This document shows, piece by piece, positions 23,050-32,614 of a DNA stretch of 64,000 nt. Source of the stretch: Aplectana chamaeleonis. Taxonomy: Eukaryota; Nematoda; Chromadorea; Rhabditida; Cosmocercidae. The notes under the pieces were generated by a model, which was given only the letters and a program-made list of their open reading frames with translations, did no database searches and was not told the DNA's origin. Both the position numbers and the translations under genes were made by a program. The DNA lies in NCBI GenBank assembly GCA_029168955.1, contig JAPDOI010000021.1, positions 3,214,501 to 3,278,500 on the forward strand. The letters run 5' to 3'. The stretch's first letter is position 1, and each line of letters opens with the position of its first letter.

Positions 23050-23423
23050 TGTGATTTTTGTTACAGAAAGCTGGTGTAAGCCTCATAGCATTCACGATGC
23101 CGTTCTTCCAATCTCTTGTTTTTGGCCGGTTGAACGACTAACGACTAACGAATTACAAAATTTCTATTACGCACATCCCTGGTGTCATTCCTATTATCTC
23201 CTCTCCTCTCTCTCTCCCTTCTAGAAGTGTTATTATTTCAGTTAGTACTTGGTTTAATTACCCAAGTTTGAGGTCCGTGCTGGGATCGGAGTGGCTGAGG
23301 CCGAAGAAAGAAGCACTGAACCACCAAACTGGACACAAGCCGCATCGAGAGCCGATCACGAGGATCAACGTCATTCAATCGTGAGTGAATCCAACTATTG
23401 CATAAATATCCATCCCGTAGCAC
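23050..23423 (+). mobile_element. 5' LTR of BEL/Pao element 2
   Basis: It begins TGTGATTTTTG exactly where LINE-B homology ends and finishes ...CCCGTAGCA, six bases before the tRNA-Gly primer site. At ~374 bp it fits a short BEL LTR. It contains the 22-nt SL1 sequence at 23251, about 175 nt before its 3' end. No partner LTR is in the window, so the limits rest on the adjoining LINE and the primer site. Confidence 0.6.
23251..23272 (+). ncRNA. Exact SL1 spliced-leader sequence within an LTR
   Basis: GGTTTAATTACCCAAGTTTG plus AG matches the nematode SL1 leader at 22/22 and is followed by GT. No Sm-binding site (AATTTTTGG-like) follows within 150 nt, and the downstream sequence is unlike an SL RNA stem-loop. 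It is therefore not a normal SL1 RNA gene. An acceptor-like TTATTATTTCAG ends 9 nt upstream (23242). Confidence 0.85.
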
Positions 23424-23428
23424 GGAAA

Positions 23429-23443
23429 TGGTGCATCGGCGGA
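23429..23443 (+). promoter_or_regulatory. Primer-binding site, tRNA-Gly type (BEL/Pao 2)
   Basis: TGGTGCATCGGCGGA shares its first 12 bases with the site at 9133 and is complementary to the tRNA-Gly 3' end. Confidence 0.7.
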
Positions 23444-23497
23444 TCTGAAAAACCCTTTTGAAGATCGAAAACGCCGAGGCAGGACTTTTTTGTCAGC

Positions 23498-23510
23498 CAA
23501 ACTTGGGTAA
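23498..23510. repeat. 13-nt antisense to SL1 just after the primer site
   Basis: CAAACTTGGGTAA is the exact reverse complement of SL1 positions TTACCCAAGTTTG (23258-23270). The two would enclose the U5 region and primer site in a loop of the element RNA. Confidence 0.7.
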
Positions 23511-24022
23511 CTTTTTGCTAGAAGAGCCCGAAAAAGAAAAAGGGCGAAGAAAAGAAAAAAGTCAGAATTTCTGATTTCGGTTTATTGATTTTTGGAAAAA
23601 TCAATAAACTCCTCGTCTCGACTTCTACGAAACCAGCAAGGCCAAAAGAGGGCCGGAAATTCTCATTGAAGGAAAAGAAGAGCCGAGGGAAATAAATTTC
23701 CGAAGGGAAATTTCGCCAAATTCCCGAAGAAGTAAATTTTTCCAAAAAAATTTTTTTTCGATTGACTCATTTGTTCTTGTAGTCGTTCGTCATTCCTGGT
23801 GACCTCCCCGCTGTTGGAGAGGAGTGTGTGATATAACCAGGCAGGAAATCTGCTGGTGTGTGTGATAATTTTTTGGTGTTTTGTTGTTGTTTGGGGCAAG
23901 TTAACTTATTTAACTTTAATTAAGACATAACCAAACACAACACACGACACATACAAACACACAACACACACACGAAGAAAGAAGAAGGAATTTTTTTTTG
24001 CTCATTTCACTCGCGGAAAAAA
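23511..24022 (+). other. BEL/Pao element 2 leader
   Basis: Non-coding stretch between the primer site and the gag ATG. It is purine-rich (23520-23720), then has CA-rich low-complexity DNA (23935-23985). No gene is seen. Confidence 0.6.
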
Positions 24023-25395
24023 ATGACGCACAGAGTAGCTACAGGCAAAGGAAAAGTAACCATGATGAAGAAGGCCCTGGAAGAGCGATGGATGGAAGGG
24101 GCGAAATTACTCGACACGTGGGAAGAAGGCCAAGACACGGACAACCTACAAGAAAATAAAAGAGTCAGGCTAGCTGTGGGAAAGATGGGAATAGCCCTGA
24201 ATGGTCACGCCAGGACACTTGATGACGCACTGACTGGACTAACGGAAGCCTTCGAGATGTTGAGCGAAGACGACAAAAGAGTGGAAAAGGGCGATGTAGT
24301 CGAGCGAAGCGACCGGGCCCAGGAGCTACTAGAGAAGACGGAGGTACTAATTGAGAACTTGAAGGGAGTGGAATTCGAGTTGAAACAAACTATCAAGGAT
24401 AGCGAGGACAGTTTAAGGGCAGGAGGTCAGTACTACGAAGAAGTCGGAAGATCATACGAGCCAAGTCTAGCCAGACCAGGAAGACTGCCCACAGCACTCC
24501 CAAAAATTAGTATCACGACATTCTCAGGAAAGCTGACGGATTGGGATCATTTCTGAGGACTGTTTCAGACGATGATAGAAGAACAGGATATTCCACGATT
24601 GACCAAACTCTCGTAGCTACTGCCGGTACTAGCCGGTGAACCAAAGGAAGCAATCAAGCGATTCCCATTCAAAAAAGGCAGCTATGTGATGGCAGTGGAT
24701 TGGCTGAAGAAAAAATACGGGAGGAAGGACATCGTGCTGGACAAACTGTTTAGAGAAGTCGAAGAACTACAGTCAAATGTTAAGTCTACAGGAGCCCAAA
24801 GGAAGCTTTTAGATGAAGTATCCACGCTGATAGTACTTAGTAGCAAAGGACAGAATGTGGATCACCGATGGCTCCTAACCGTAGTATTCAGGAAGTCCGA
24901 GACGGAAATTTAGAAGAAAGCACTTGAGAAGCGAGCAACACTGCAGTCCATAGAGGAATGGACGTGGAACAGGTTGAACAATGACCTGGAAGACATAATC
25001 AGCCAAGAAGAGCAGATCCTGAGGGCACAAGAAGTCATCAATAGGGTGGATAAGAAAGAACAGCCGCAGGTGATCATACCAACTTGGCTCAAGTCAACAC
25101 AGCGTGCAAGCGACTGAATCACGTATCGTCGGAGTGCAGAACCGTACCACTGGAGGGACGGTTGAATTTTTTAGCCAACAGTGGGCTATGCGTGAATTGC
25201 GGAAAGCCGAACCATGCAGCGAAGGACTGCCGAGCCCGTAACTTACAAGTGCGGACGTCGACATCACTCATCCGCATGCAAAGAAGGCAATCAAGCGATG
25301 AGAACTCCTACACAAGTCCAATCGAGGAACCAAACGAGACCACAGGTCCAAAGAACCCAGGACGCCATCTAAAGAAGTGGCTACAGAGAGGTTAA
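24023..25395 (+). pseudogene. gag: BEL/Pao element 2 gag
   Basis: ATG at 24023 (MTHRVATGKGKVTMMKKALE). There are 177 codons with predicted helical, charged sequence, then LPKISITTFSGKLTDWDHF and a stop at ~24554. The Pao Gag core continues in frame pieces: FKKGSYVMAVDWLKKKYGRK (24665) and ERATLQSIEEW (24930). A zinc knuckle CVNCGKPNHAAKDC lies at ~25192-25232, preceded by a short upstream Cys/His group (CKRLNHVSSEC). Several stops (24554, 24616, 24911, 25115) show that it is dead. The protease follows. Confidence 0.8.
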
Positions 25396-25612
25396 AAGAG
25401 AAGAGACACCAAGGAACACTACAGCTTCCAATAGCCGAACTCGATTTCAAAGGCAGGGCAGTTCGATCAACAGTATCAACTGCGAAACTCAGATGCAACT
25501 CGACGACAAAAGAGAGGAACCTTGAACCAGTGTAGAAGAGCATCATAATGTCAACAGTGTTGCGCGTAAGGAACAAACAAGCCAGAAAGCAGCATCGCTC
25601 ACGGGAAAGGCG

Positions 25613-25987
25613 ATGATATACGGGCCAAAGAAAACAGCGGAAGTCAGAATACTACTTGACACTGGGTCGGAACTATCATTTATTGATAGCAACCTGATAA
25701 AAGAGCTGGAGCTGCCTCAGCTAGGGACGAAGGTCCTGAAGTTAAGGGTGGTTGGTAACGATCAATCGGAGCAAATTCAACGCCCAGTGACAGAAGTGCA
25801 GCTACAGGATCGTCTAGGTAACCAGAAGAAAGTTAAGCTCTACGGTAATAGAGTAATGACAAGCCGCTGCAGTATTCCCAAACTGGGGGAAGAAGACAAG
25901 AAGTTCATTTGCGACTATGGGGTAAGCCTGATGGACAAAGAAGAAACAAGTGAAACTCCAGGAATACTGTTAGGATGCGATGTCTTG
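25613..25987 (+). pseudogene. BEL/Pao element 2 aspartic protease (3' cut by LINE-B)
   Basis: The active site reads VRILLDTGSELSFIDSNLIK (~25640-25700), with catalytic DTGS. The flap-end motif PGILLGCDVLWQ is at ~25960-25990. This is a complete retropepsin-like domain in one open frame. At ~25988 the frame runs into LINE-B copy 2, so no RT follows. The protease would mature the Gag-Pol polyprotein. Confidence 0.8.
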
Positions 25988-26541
25988 TGGCAGTGTGGAG
26001 GAAAGAAGAACACCTCTGGGCAAACCGACGTCACCCCCTCCACGAAGAGGGTTTTTGTCATGGGAGAGGTGCTGGCCGGCCGCGTCTCTCATTCGGATTC
26101 TCCTGCCAAGGGCCGGCGTCGAGAGGAATCCTGGACCGGCTCAGAAGTACCTATGCGCCACTTGCGGCATGGATGTTACCTGGAGAAATACCAGCGTCCA
26201 GTGCTTCGGATGCCAAAGGTGGGTGCATCTCTCCTGTTCGGGTTTCAGCTTTGTGATGCATCATAACTCTGATTTTCGTTGTGTTTTATACTCTTCACCT
26301 ACCAACTCTGATTTCTCTTCCTGAAATCGCCCCCTTTCCATTGTAGATATAAATCTCAACGGCCTTCGTGCGAAACTTTCTGAGCTCTCTCTCTTCGCAC
26401 GTACTTACCATCCAGACGTGATCATGGTTCAAGAAATCAAGCTCTCTCCATCACCTACCCGTCCTCAACCTAATATCCCGGGCTACACTGCCTTCTATGC
26501 TCCAAGGTCAGCTCTTGGCGGAGGAGTTTCAACCTTTGTTC
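25988..26541 (+). mobile_element. LINE-B copy 2, short fragment
   Basis: It begins TGGCAGTGTGGAGG, about 30 nt inside the family 5' end. It encodes the leader peptide with the 2A-like AGVERNPGP (26112-26138), a PHD-like zinc finger (CATCGMDVTW, CFGCQRWVHLSCSG) and the first part of the endonuclease (INLNGLRAKLSELS). It ends at GGAGTTTCAACCTTTGTTCC (26522-26541), where unrelated DNA starts. Its stops and truncation make it inactive. Confidence 0.8.
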
Positions 26542-27007
26542 CATCCGATGGCCAAAATTGCGTCGGATAGGATTTTCGGATATTGCCGATCTTGCAAAAC
26601 CGACTCATCGGATAAAACGGATACTGGCCCAAACGAGAATTTCGGATAACGGATCGTATCCGAAATGAGAATTTTCAACCGAATCGGTTATCGGATATCC
26701 GATCGGATAAAATCGGATCCACCGGATAATTCGGATGAAAAAACGGATAAGAAAAATTTTCAGTAGTAGCGAGGATTCAACTAAGTGTATTCAAGCAAAT
26801 ACCATTCTAAAACCAAATGTTACCATCTTTGTATATTATCCGTAGAAACAGGCGAATCACCGGTTTCGGAAAATTTCAAAGCAATAGTTGACATGAGCAG
26901 TTGGACCGGTACTAGAAAACCTTGGTATTGAAAAAAAAACTATAACAAATTATTGTGGTGACCATAAAACAAGGCATGCTTGGAGATCTTGGACTGATAT
27001 GGTTGCT
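26542..27007. other. Unassigned DNA rich in CGGATAA/TTATCCG repeats
   Basis: Between 26545 and 26760 the motif CGGATA or its complement occurs more than ten times in both orientations, as in subterminal zones of hAT-like transposons. No matching far end was found. The rest (26760-27007) shows nothing recognisable. Confidence 0.5.
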
Positions 27008-27481
27008 TTAAAGGCAGTGTTTACGAAGAAAAAGTTGCACGTTTTTTTTTTGGCTAGAACGTAAGCTTTGGGTCCCTCTAAGAGAATTAAGAACGGAACT
27101 GCGACGAAAAACGGGCGGTGAGTGGGTGAAAATCTCGTGGGCCAGCCAACCCATCGGGCCACTCCGCCCACGTCCTAAAACAGTTTCTCTGAATTCGTGG
27201 TTAGATGAGCGGTGTTTCCGATCAAAAGCCCCGTTCTTCCCTTCCTTCTCAAGGACTCTCTTTACTCAGGTCAGCTCGCACATATCGGCTGCAAAAACGG
27301 GAGTTACAAGCTTCGGACAAATCGTCCACAATACTTCCCTAGCTGAATTTTGAAGGGCCATAACTCCGTTTCCAGGGGGTCTTGTACGATTCCAAGAACA
27401 TCATTGAAATCAGCATGGGACCGTTTTCAAGATACGCGGAAAAACAGAAAAACGACTTTTTATCGTGATAACTGCCTTTAA
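27008..27481. mobile_element. TTAA-flanked MITE, copy C
   Basis: TTAAAGGCAGTGTTTACG at the left, CGTGATAACTGCCTTTAA at the right, with TTAA at both ends (27008-27011, 27478-27481). Confidence 0.85.
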
Positions 27482-27822
27482 TCGTACAGCGCATTTGAAG
27501 AAACGCGTTCCGTCTACTATTTCAGTGTCGTCTTCCGGAGCATCTTCCTCTCCGAAAGTAGATTCGTCACTATCCGAGTCAGCTTCAGCATAATCGGATT
27601 CGACCTCACTGCGCCCATACTTCTCAACGATTACATGTTGGTACAGGGAATTTCCCGAGGTCTGACGTTTGGAAAGTAATGTAGCGGAGCGAATGCTGGA
27701 CAATTAAACATTTGGGGCCGCATTCCTCGCGACGGGGTCGGTCGCGGCACGCCGCTGCTCGCTCAGGAATTCCAACAGCGGAAACCAGAAACCTCTCGTG
27801 GTAATCAAAATGAGGAGTAAGC
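27482..27822 (-). other. Unknown minus-strand reading frame with an acidic tract
   Basis: Reading leftwards, an open frame gives LLSKRQTSGNSLYQHVIVEK and then EADSDSDESTFGEEDAPEDD, ending at the MITE at 27481. Upstream it is split by LINE-A copy 2: the continuing sequence is at 31289-31500. I do not recognise it. It could be an exon of a host or transposase gene that received the LINE and the MITE, or chance. No start, splice sites or homologue could be established. Confidence 0.3.
27813..27822. repeat. Left target duplication of LINE-A copy 2
   Basis: AGGAGTAAGC, repeated at 31280-31289. Confidence 0.85.
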
Positions 27823-27831
27823 GGATCCGAG

Positions 27832-29500
27832 ATGCTCAACCTACGCGTGGTGGATCTGTGGAGTCGACTATCAAGATCAAGAAGACTCATCAAACGGGCA
27901 TCAACAACTCCACGAGGAGTTTTTTCTGTGTGGGAGTGTAAATGGCTGGCTGCTACACTCCTTCGTATTCTACTGTTACGAGCTGGCATTGAGAAGAATC
28001 CTGGACCGCGAAACAAGACTCGCGATATCCATGCCGTCATTGTGGATCGTCGGCACAACATGCGAGCATCCAGTGCAGTGGTTGCCTTGGCTGGGTACAC
28101 CTCAAATGTTCGGGGTTAACTAGCTACAATGATTACACTGATGCCTATTGTTGTATGTCTTGCATTAATTTACCTTCTACGGTTCCTCTTCATAGTCTCA
28201 ACATTTTTCAACTCAATATTAATGGCTTGCGTGCCAAACTTATGGAACTTACATTGTACATTGAACGCTCACAACCTGATGTCATCCTCTTACAAGAGAC
28301 CAAGCTTAGCGTGTCCTCCTTCTCAGCCCCGCCTCCCCGGCTCTACGTCATACCATACTCCCCGTCCACCGCATGGCGGTGGCGTGTCGACTTTTGTAAA
28401 ATCATCTATTCCATCTCATCTTATTGCACTTCCTAATGATAATGTTGTTGAATGTATAGGAGTTCATGTCGTACTGCAAAGTTGTCCCCTTGACATTATC
28501 AATGTTTACATTCCCCATCCACTTCCTGTCCCAATTCATTTGACCCCACTCCATATCTATATGATGTTTATCCACTCCTCTCGTCTTCATCTGTTGTCAT
28601 GGCTGGTGACTTTAATCCCCCCTCCTCTTCCTGGTCCCCCTCCCTAGATCCCGATGACAGAGGAGACCTACTTGAGCTTTTTGCGGATGATTGTGACCTG
28701 ATACCTATAAACGAGGACTCTCCTACTGTTCTACCGTCGACGGGCAGACCCTCCTCACCGGATATCACGTTTGTTTCCTCTTCTCTTGTCATGTCTTGCA
28801 GCTGGTCCACATCTGTGGCAATGGGCAGTGATCATGTACCTATTTGCACATCATTGATCTTTCTCTTAATAGTCAGCTTGCACCTTTTTCTGGCTCCCGT
28901 AGCAAATGTTACACTAACTATCGTAAGGCTAACTGGGTCCTGTTTAAAGAGGTGCTACTCAGCCGGGTAGCCAACTATCCGCTAGCTGGCTCGGTACATG
29001 ACAAGGAGAAATTCGTCGGCGCCACCATATGCGATGCCTCCAGAACAGCCATCCTGACCGGTCGCGTTAGAACGTTCCACCCTAACGTGCCAAAGGAAGC
29101 CCTGGAGCTTATTACTCAACGGGACGACCGACGCAGAAGTGACCCCTCTGATCCGTGCATTTCAATTATCCGAGGAGATCTCTAAAGTGCTGAATGACCA
29201 CAAGCAGAAACGCTGGAGAGAGTACACCGAATCCATCAACTTTGCGACTGATAGCAAACAGGCGTGGAGCATCCTCAAACGACTATCTGGGAAGAAGATT
29301 GCACCTGCGCGCAACATGCTTGAATTCCCCTCGGGCAGATTTGAATTCGGATATAAGGCTGCCTGCCAGCTTGAAAACTCTATGCTCCTGCCTCTTCACG
29401 ACGCGATAAGCAACACAGATGTACCTTACGTGCTATCAGGAAACTCAGTCGCCAGGACGTACCTGCTATTACTGCTTCTACTGTCACTGCGATTATCAAA
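27832..29500 (+). pseudogene. LINE-A copy 2 leader, zinc finger and endonuclease
   Basis: MLNLRVVDLWSRLSRSRRLI opens the frame. AGIEKNPGP (27982-28008) is a 2A-like motif after a hydrophobic stretch. The zinc-finger region (to ~28170) is read in shifted frames. The endonuclease has FQLNINGLRAKLMELTLYIE, ILLQETKL, MAGDFNPPSSSW (28600; copy 3 has GDFNAH) and SPDITFVSSSLVMSC. The middle domain FKEVLLSRVANYPLAGSVHD is at ~28940. At least four frameshifts are needed, so it is inactive. Confidence 0.8.
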
Positions 29501-31240
29501 TCAATGAAGAACTCAAAGGCAGAGGGACCTGACGGCATTTCAGCCGTTCACTTGAAGCATTTGCCGGAACAATATGCTGAGTTACCCAGTGATCTTATCT
29601 ATTCGTCGTTTAGTAGTGGTATTATTCCTGCTCGATGGAAACAAGCTCTTGTTCTCCCCATCCCAAGCCTGGCAAACCAGAGGATAAAGCCACGTCACAT
29701 CGTCCCATATCCCTATTATCCCCTATCGCTAAGCTGGCGGAAAAATCATAAATCCGCATCTCCAAGGCGCACTACAGCAGAACGTCCATCAGCATGGCTT
29801 CAAAAAGGCGCACTCCACCATCACCGCACTAACGTCAATTACTGAGCACATCATCGCCGGTTTCAATAGGATAGCTCCGCCGGCAGAAGTCTGGTCGTAG
29901 CAGTCGATCTGACTTCCGCTTTCGACAATGTCAGCACTTCATTGTTGTCAAAATCGATACTGGATTGTAATATGCCCGACTGGTGTAAACGATGGACTGA
30001 CAACTTCGTCAAAGATCGCTCCATACGTGTGAAGTTCGACGGACACTTGTCGAAGTCGGTTCCCCTGAAGGCAGGCGTTCCTCAAGGTGGAGTTTTGTCA
30101 CCAAGCCTATTCTCTCTGTATCTATCCGATATTCCGAAGCCGCCACCCAACATCCATCTATGTCTGTATGCTGATGACATCACAATTGTATGTACAGACC
30201 CTGTTATCGACCGTGCCACTGCGGAGATGAACAAATACCTCTGCAGCCTGGCCAAGTTCCTCGAATCGAAGCAGCTAAAGGTCTCTCCTTCAAAGTCTAG
30301 CGTTACTCTGTGCACTACTGCAACGGCTGAGCATCAACTGCATCCCGGGGTTCTCTGGGAAGGCAATCGGTCTGCCCTTGTCTAAGCACCCTCGGCTACT
30401 TGGAGTCTTCCTAGACCCCTCACTGCGCTTTCACGAGAACACGCGCATTCGAGCCGCAACGCTAACACGCGAAATAACATCCTCCGTGCTCTGGCGGGCA
30501 CCACTTGGGGTAGCACAAAGCGAAGTTCTACGCACAACGTATAAGGCCATGATACAGCCTACTCTGGAGTATGGAGTCTCCGATATGGACTAGACACCTG
30601 TCGGATGCCTCTTGGAGCAAGCTTCAACGTGTACAAAATACTGCACTACGTGTCATCACTGGCTGCCCAAAGTCAACACCTATATCCCATCTTCATCAAG
30701 AATGCGCCGTACTTCCTGTAAAACAGCCCTGCCAACTGCAGTCGCAACAGTCTCACATTGGCATAGTCAAGAATGCCGCACATCCCAACTACCCACTCCT
30801 GTCATCTGATCCCCATCCCCGTAATATTCGCACACCGCTCCATATTGCTATTTCTACATTGGATCGTCAAAGATGGGCTACCTCTGAGCTCACAAGGAAG
30901 AGGCTGCAGCAAATTGAACACACCAGATTCGTGTCTGAATACCTGTCCTGCGCCCTTCCAAATCCCATCTTTGGTACAGTGCCTCCTACGGTCGATGACA
31001 GCGAGAAGATTTGCCCAGACGCTCCCGCGTCACTCTAGCGGGGTCTACGTTGCGGTCACTCTACGTACCTCAAAGTCTACGTACATAGGATCGACGAATC
31101 GGTCCCGGATAAATGTCCTGACTGTCAAAATACTGGTCATGATTCACTACATCTATTTTCATGCTCTGCCAGACCTACTTCTCTGTCTGCTCGTGATATG
31201 TGGAACAAGCCGTGTGATGTGGCCACCTTTCTACGCCTAT
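29501..31240 (+). pseudogene. LINE-A copy 2 reverse transcriptase and C-terminal knuckle
   Basis: RT blocks: MKNSKAEGPDGISAVHLKHL (29504), SKSILDCNMPDWCKRWTDNF (29945), LKAGVPQGGVLSPSLFSLYL (~30065) and the catalytic LYADDITIVC (~30160). A separate frame from 30571 carries RVQNTALRVITGCPKSTP. The C-terminal knuckle CPDCQNTGHDSLHLFSC is at ~31110-31165, then RPTSLSARDMW. Frameshifts at ~29740, 29880 and 30380 break it. Confidence 0.85.
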
Positions 31241-31279
31241 GAGAAGAAACCTCCGACGTGGCTGATAAGAAGAAGAAGA

Positions 31280-31289
31280 AGGAGTAAGC
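31280..31289. repeat. Right target duplication of LINE-A copy 2
   Basis: AGGAGTAAGC directly after the (AAG)n tail. Confidence 0.85.
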
Positions 31290-31629
31290 AAAATGCTCTG
31301 GCCGTACACAGCACGAAAAAGAGAAAGGTACGAGCACAAGCTCCAGGAATTATTTTGGCTGCTTTTGTCATTGTTCGAGTCTGGAGAAAGGCAAGGATAT
31401 AATCCATGATAGGGCGACAAAGGGGTTGTCCGAAAACTGGGTTCCGCCAGGCCGCGGTGACGTCATTACTCGGTGTTTCACCGTCCGCTAACTTCACAAC
31501 ACCCGGAGTTTCCCTCCAATTTCAAAATATGAATAGTTAGTGACCTAGAGGTTTGATATTCTATACAAAGTTGCTTTTCTAGGTGGGCTTATTTAAAAGA
31601 TAAAGAACCTCCTAAGATCGCGGTGAGTA
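31290..31629. other. Flank of LINE-A copy 2, unassigned
   Basis: This continues the sequence interrupted at 27812. A minus-strand frame (31290-31497) reads GQPLCRPIMDYILAFLQTRT and may join the unknown frame at 27482-27822. From 31500 nothing is recognisable. Confidence 0.3.
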
Positions 31630-32236
31630 CGACACCTTATCCCCAGCCTAACATTCCGGGATACACCGCCTATCACACGCCAAGTTCTGCTCTTCGGGGT
31701 GGAGTGTCTACTTTTGTGCAATCTGCCTTACCTTCTTATATTATTCCTAATATTCCAAAGGACGGTGCTCTCGAGTACATTCCTGTCCACCTCCCCCTCA
31801 AAACCCCTTTATCTCTATTTGACATCTATATTCCTCCTATACCATCTTGTCCCCCATCTTACAACCCCATACCCCTCCTTAAGCAGTTGCACGACTGCTC
31901 ACTCTCCCCTTCAGCTGTCTTTGCGGTTGACTTCAATGCTCACACGTTCTGTTCTACTCTTGATTCTGAGGCCAGAGGAGAAGATGTCGAAGAATGGGCT
32001 GAGGAGTGCGATCTGGTTATCCCCAATGATGACCAGCCCACTCGTCTCCCTGCCAACGGCCGACCTTCTAGCCCAGATATTTCTCTTGTGTCATCCAATT
32101 TTTCTAATGCTCGCACGTGGTTCACATTCACAACTCTCTCCAGTGATCACATTCCCGTCTTTGTCTATATTTATCTCTCTGACTCTCTTGCCCCTTACTC
32201 TGGTTTTCGTCATCGTACTTACCGTATTTTCTCTTT
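31630..32236 (+). mobile_element. LINE-B copy 3, endonuclease fragment
   Basis: An open frame reads PNIPGYTAYHTPSSALRGGV, FAVDFNAHTFCSTLDSEARG (Val replaces the usual Gly of GDFNAH), SPDISLVSS and LSSDHIPVFV. It is truncated at both ends: the 5' part of the family is missing and homology stops at ~32236, at a minisatellite. It is probably a dead fragment. Confidence 0.8.
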
Positions 32237-32237
32237 T

Positions 32238-32400
32238 AGAAGTACATGTACTTCTAATACTCAGACCCCTATTTTATATGTACTTCTATTAGAGGTGTAC
32301 TTCAAATAGAGGCTGTACTTCTAATTCTCAGCCCTCTTTTTTTGGTGTACTTCTATTAGAGGTTTACTTCTAATAGAGGGTGTACTTCTATTATTCGGCG
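32238..32400. repeat. Minisatellite of GTACTTCTAATAGAGG-like units
   Basis: At least seven copies of TGTACTTCTA(T/A)TAGAGG and variants, mostly direct, with a palindromic AGAAGTACATGTACTTCT at the left end (32245). It could be the subterminal zone of a DNA transposon whose other end is not seen. Confidence 0.7.
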
Positions 32401-32482
32401 CAATTTTTTGAATTTCCAATTGTAGACTCTTCACATTTCTTGATGTGATTCCCCGCGTTCACAGCGCCTTCAATTTTCTTAC

Positions 32483-32614
32483 TGTTTTTCCAGAATTGTA
32501 ATCGGATTCGGCTCCAAACACTTCTTCGTAGTCGTCATCACCAAACTTCTTCACAAACCATGCTTTAACGTCAGCTGGATCTATGCCGTCCTGTGTGCCA
32601 TGGAGGGACAATAC
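32483..32614 (-). CDS. uggt-1: UGGT exon 5 of those seen
   Basis: A 132-bp exon; acceptor TTTTTTAG-like (ATTTTTTAG/GTATTG region), donor GTAAGA. It reads VLSLHGTQDGIDPADVKAWF and GDDDYEEVFGAESDYNSGKT. No following exon was found to the left, where LINE-B copy 3 and other repeats lie. Confidence 0.8.

Larger units (their letters stand above)
27823..31279 (+). mobile_element. LINE-A copy 2, full length, 3457 bp
   Basis: It starts GGATCCGAGATGCTCAACC, identical to the 5' end of copy 3, and ends in GATAAGAAGAAGAAGA. The 10-bp target duplication AGGAGTAAGC lies at 27813-27822 and 31280-31289. It contains a 5' leader, zinc finger, endonuclease, RT and C-terminal knuckle, with many frameshifts. The shared 5' ends of copies 2 and 3 define the complete element. 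Confidence 0.92.

Noticed and set aside
23251..23400. A functional SL1 RNA gene
   Set aside because: The 22-mer is exact, but no Sm-binding site or typical SL RNA stem-loops follow, and it lies inside an LTR.
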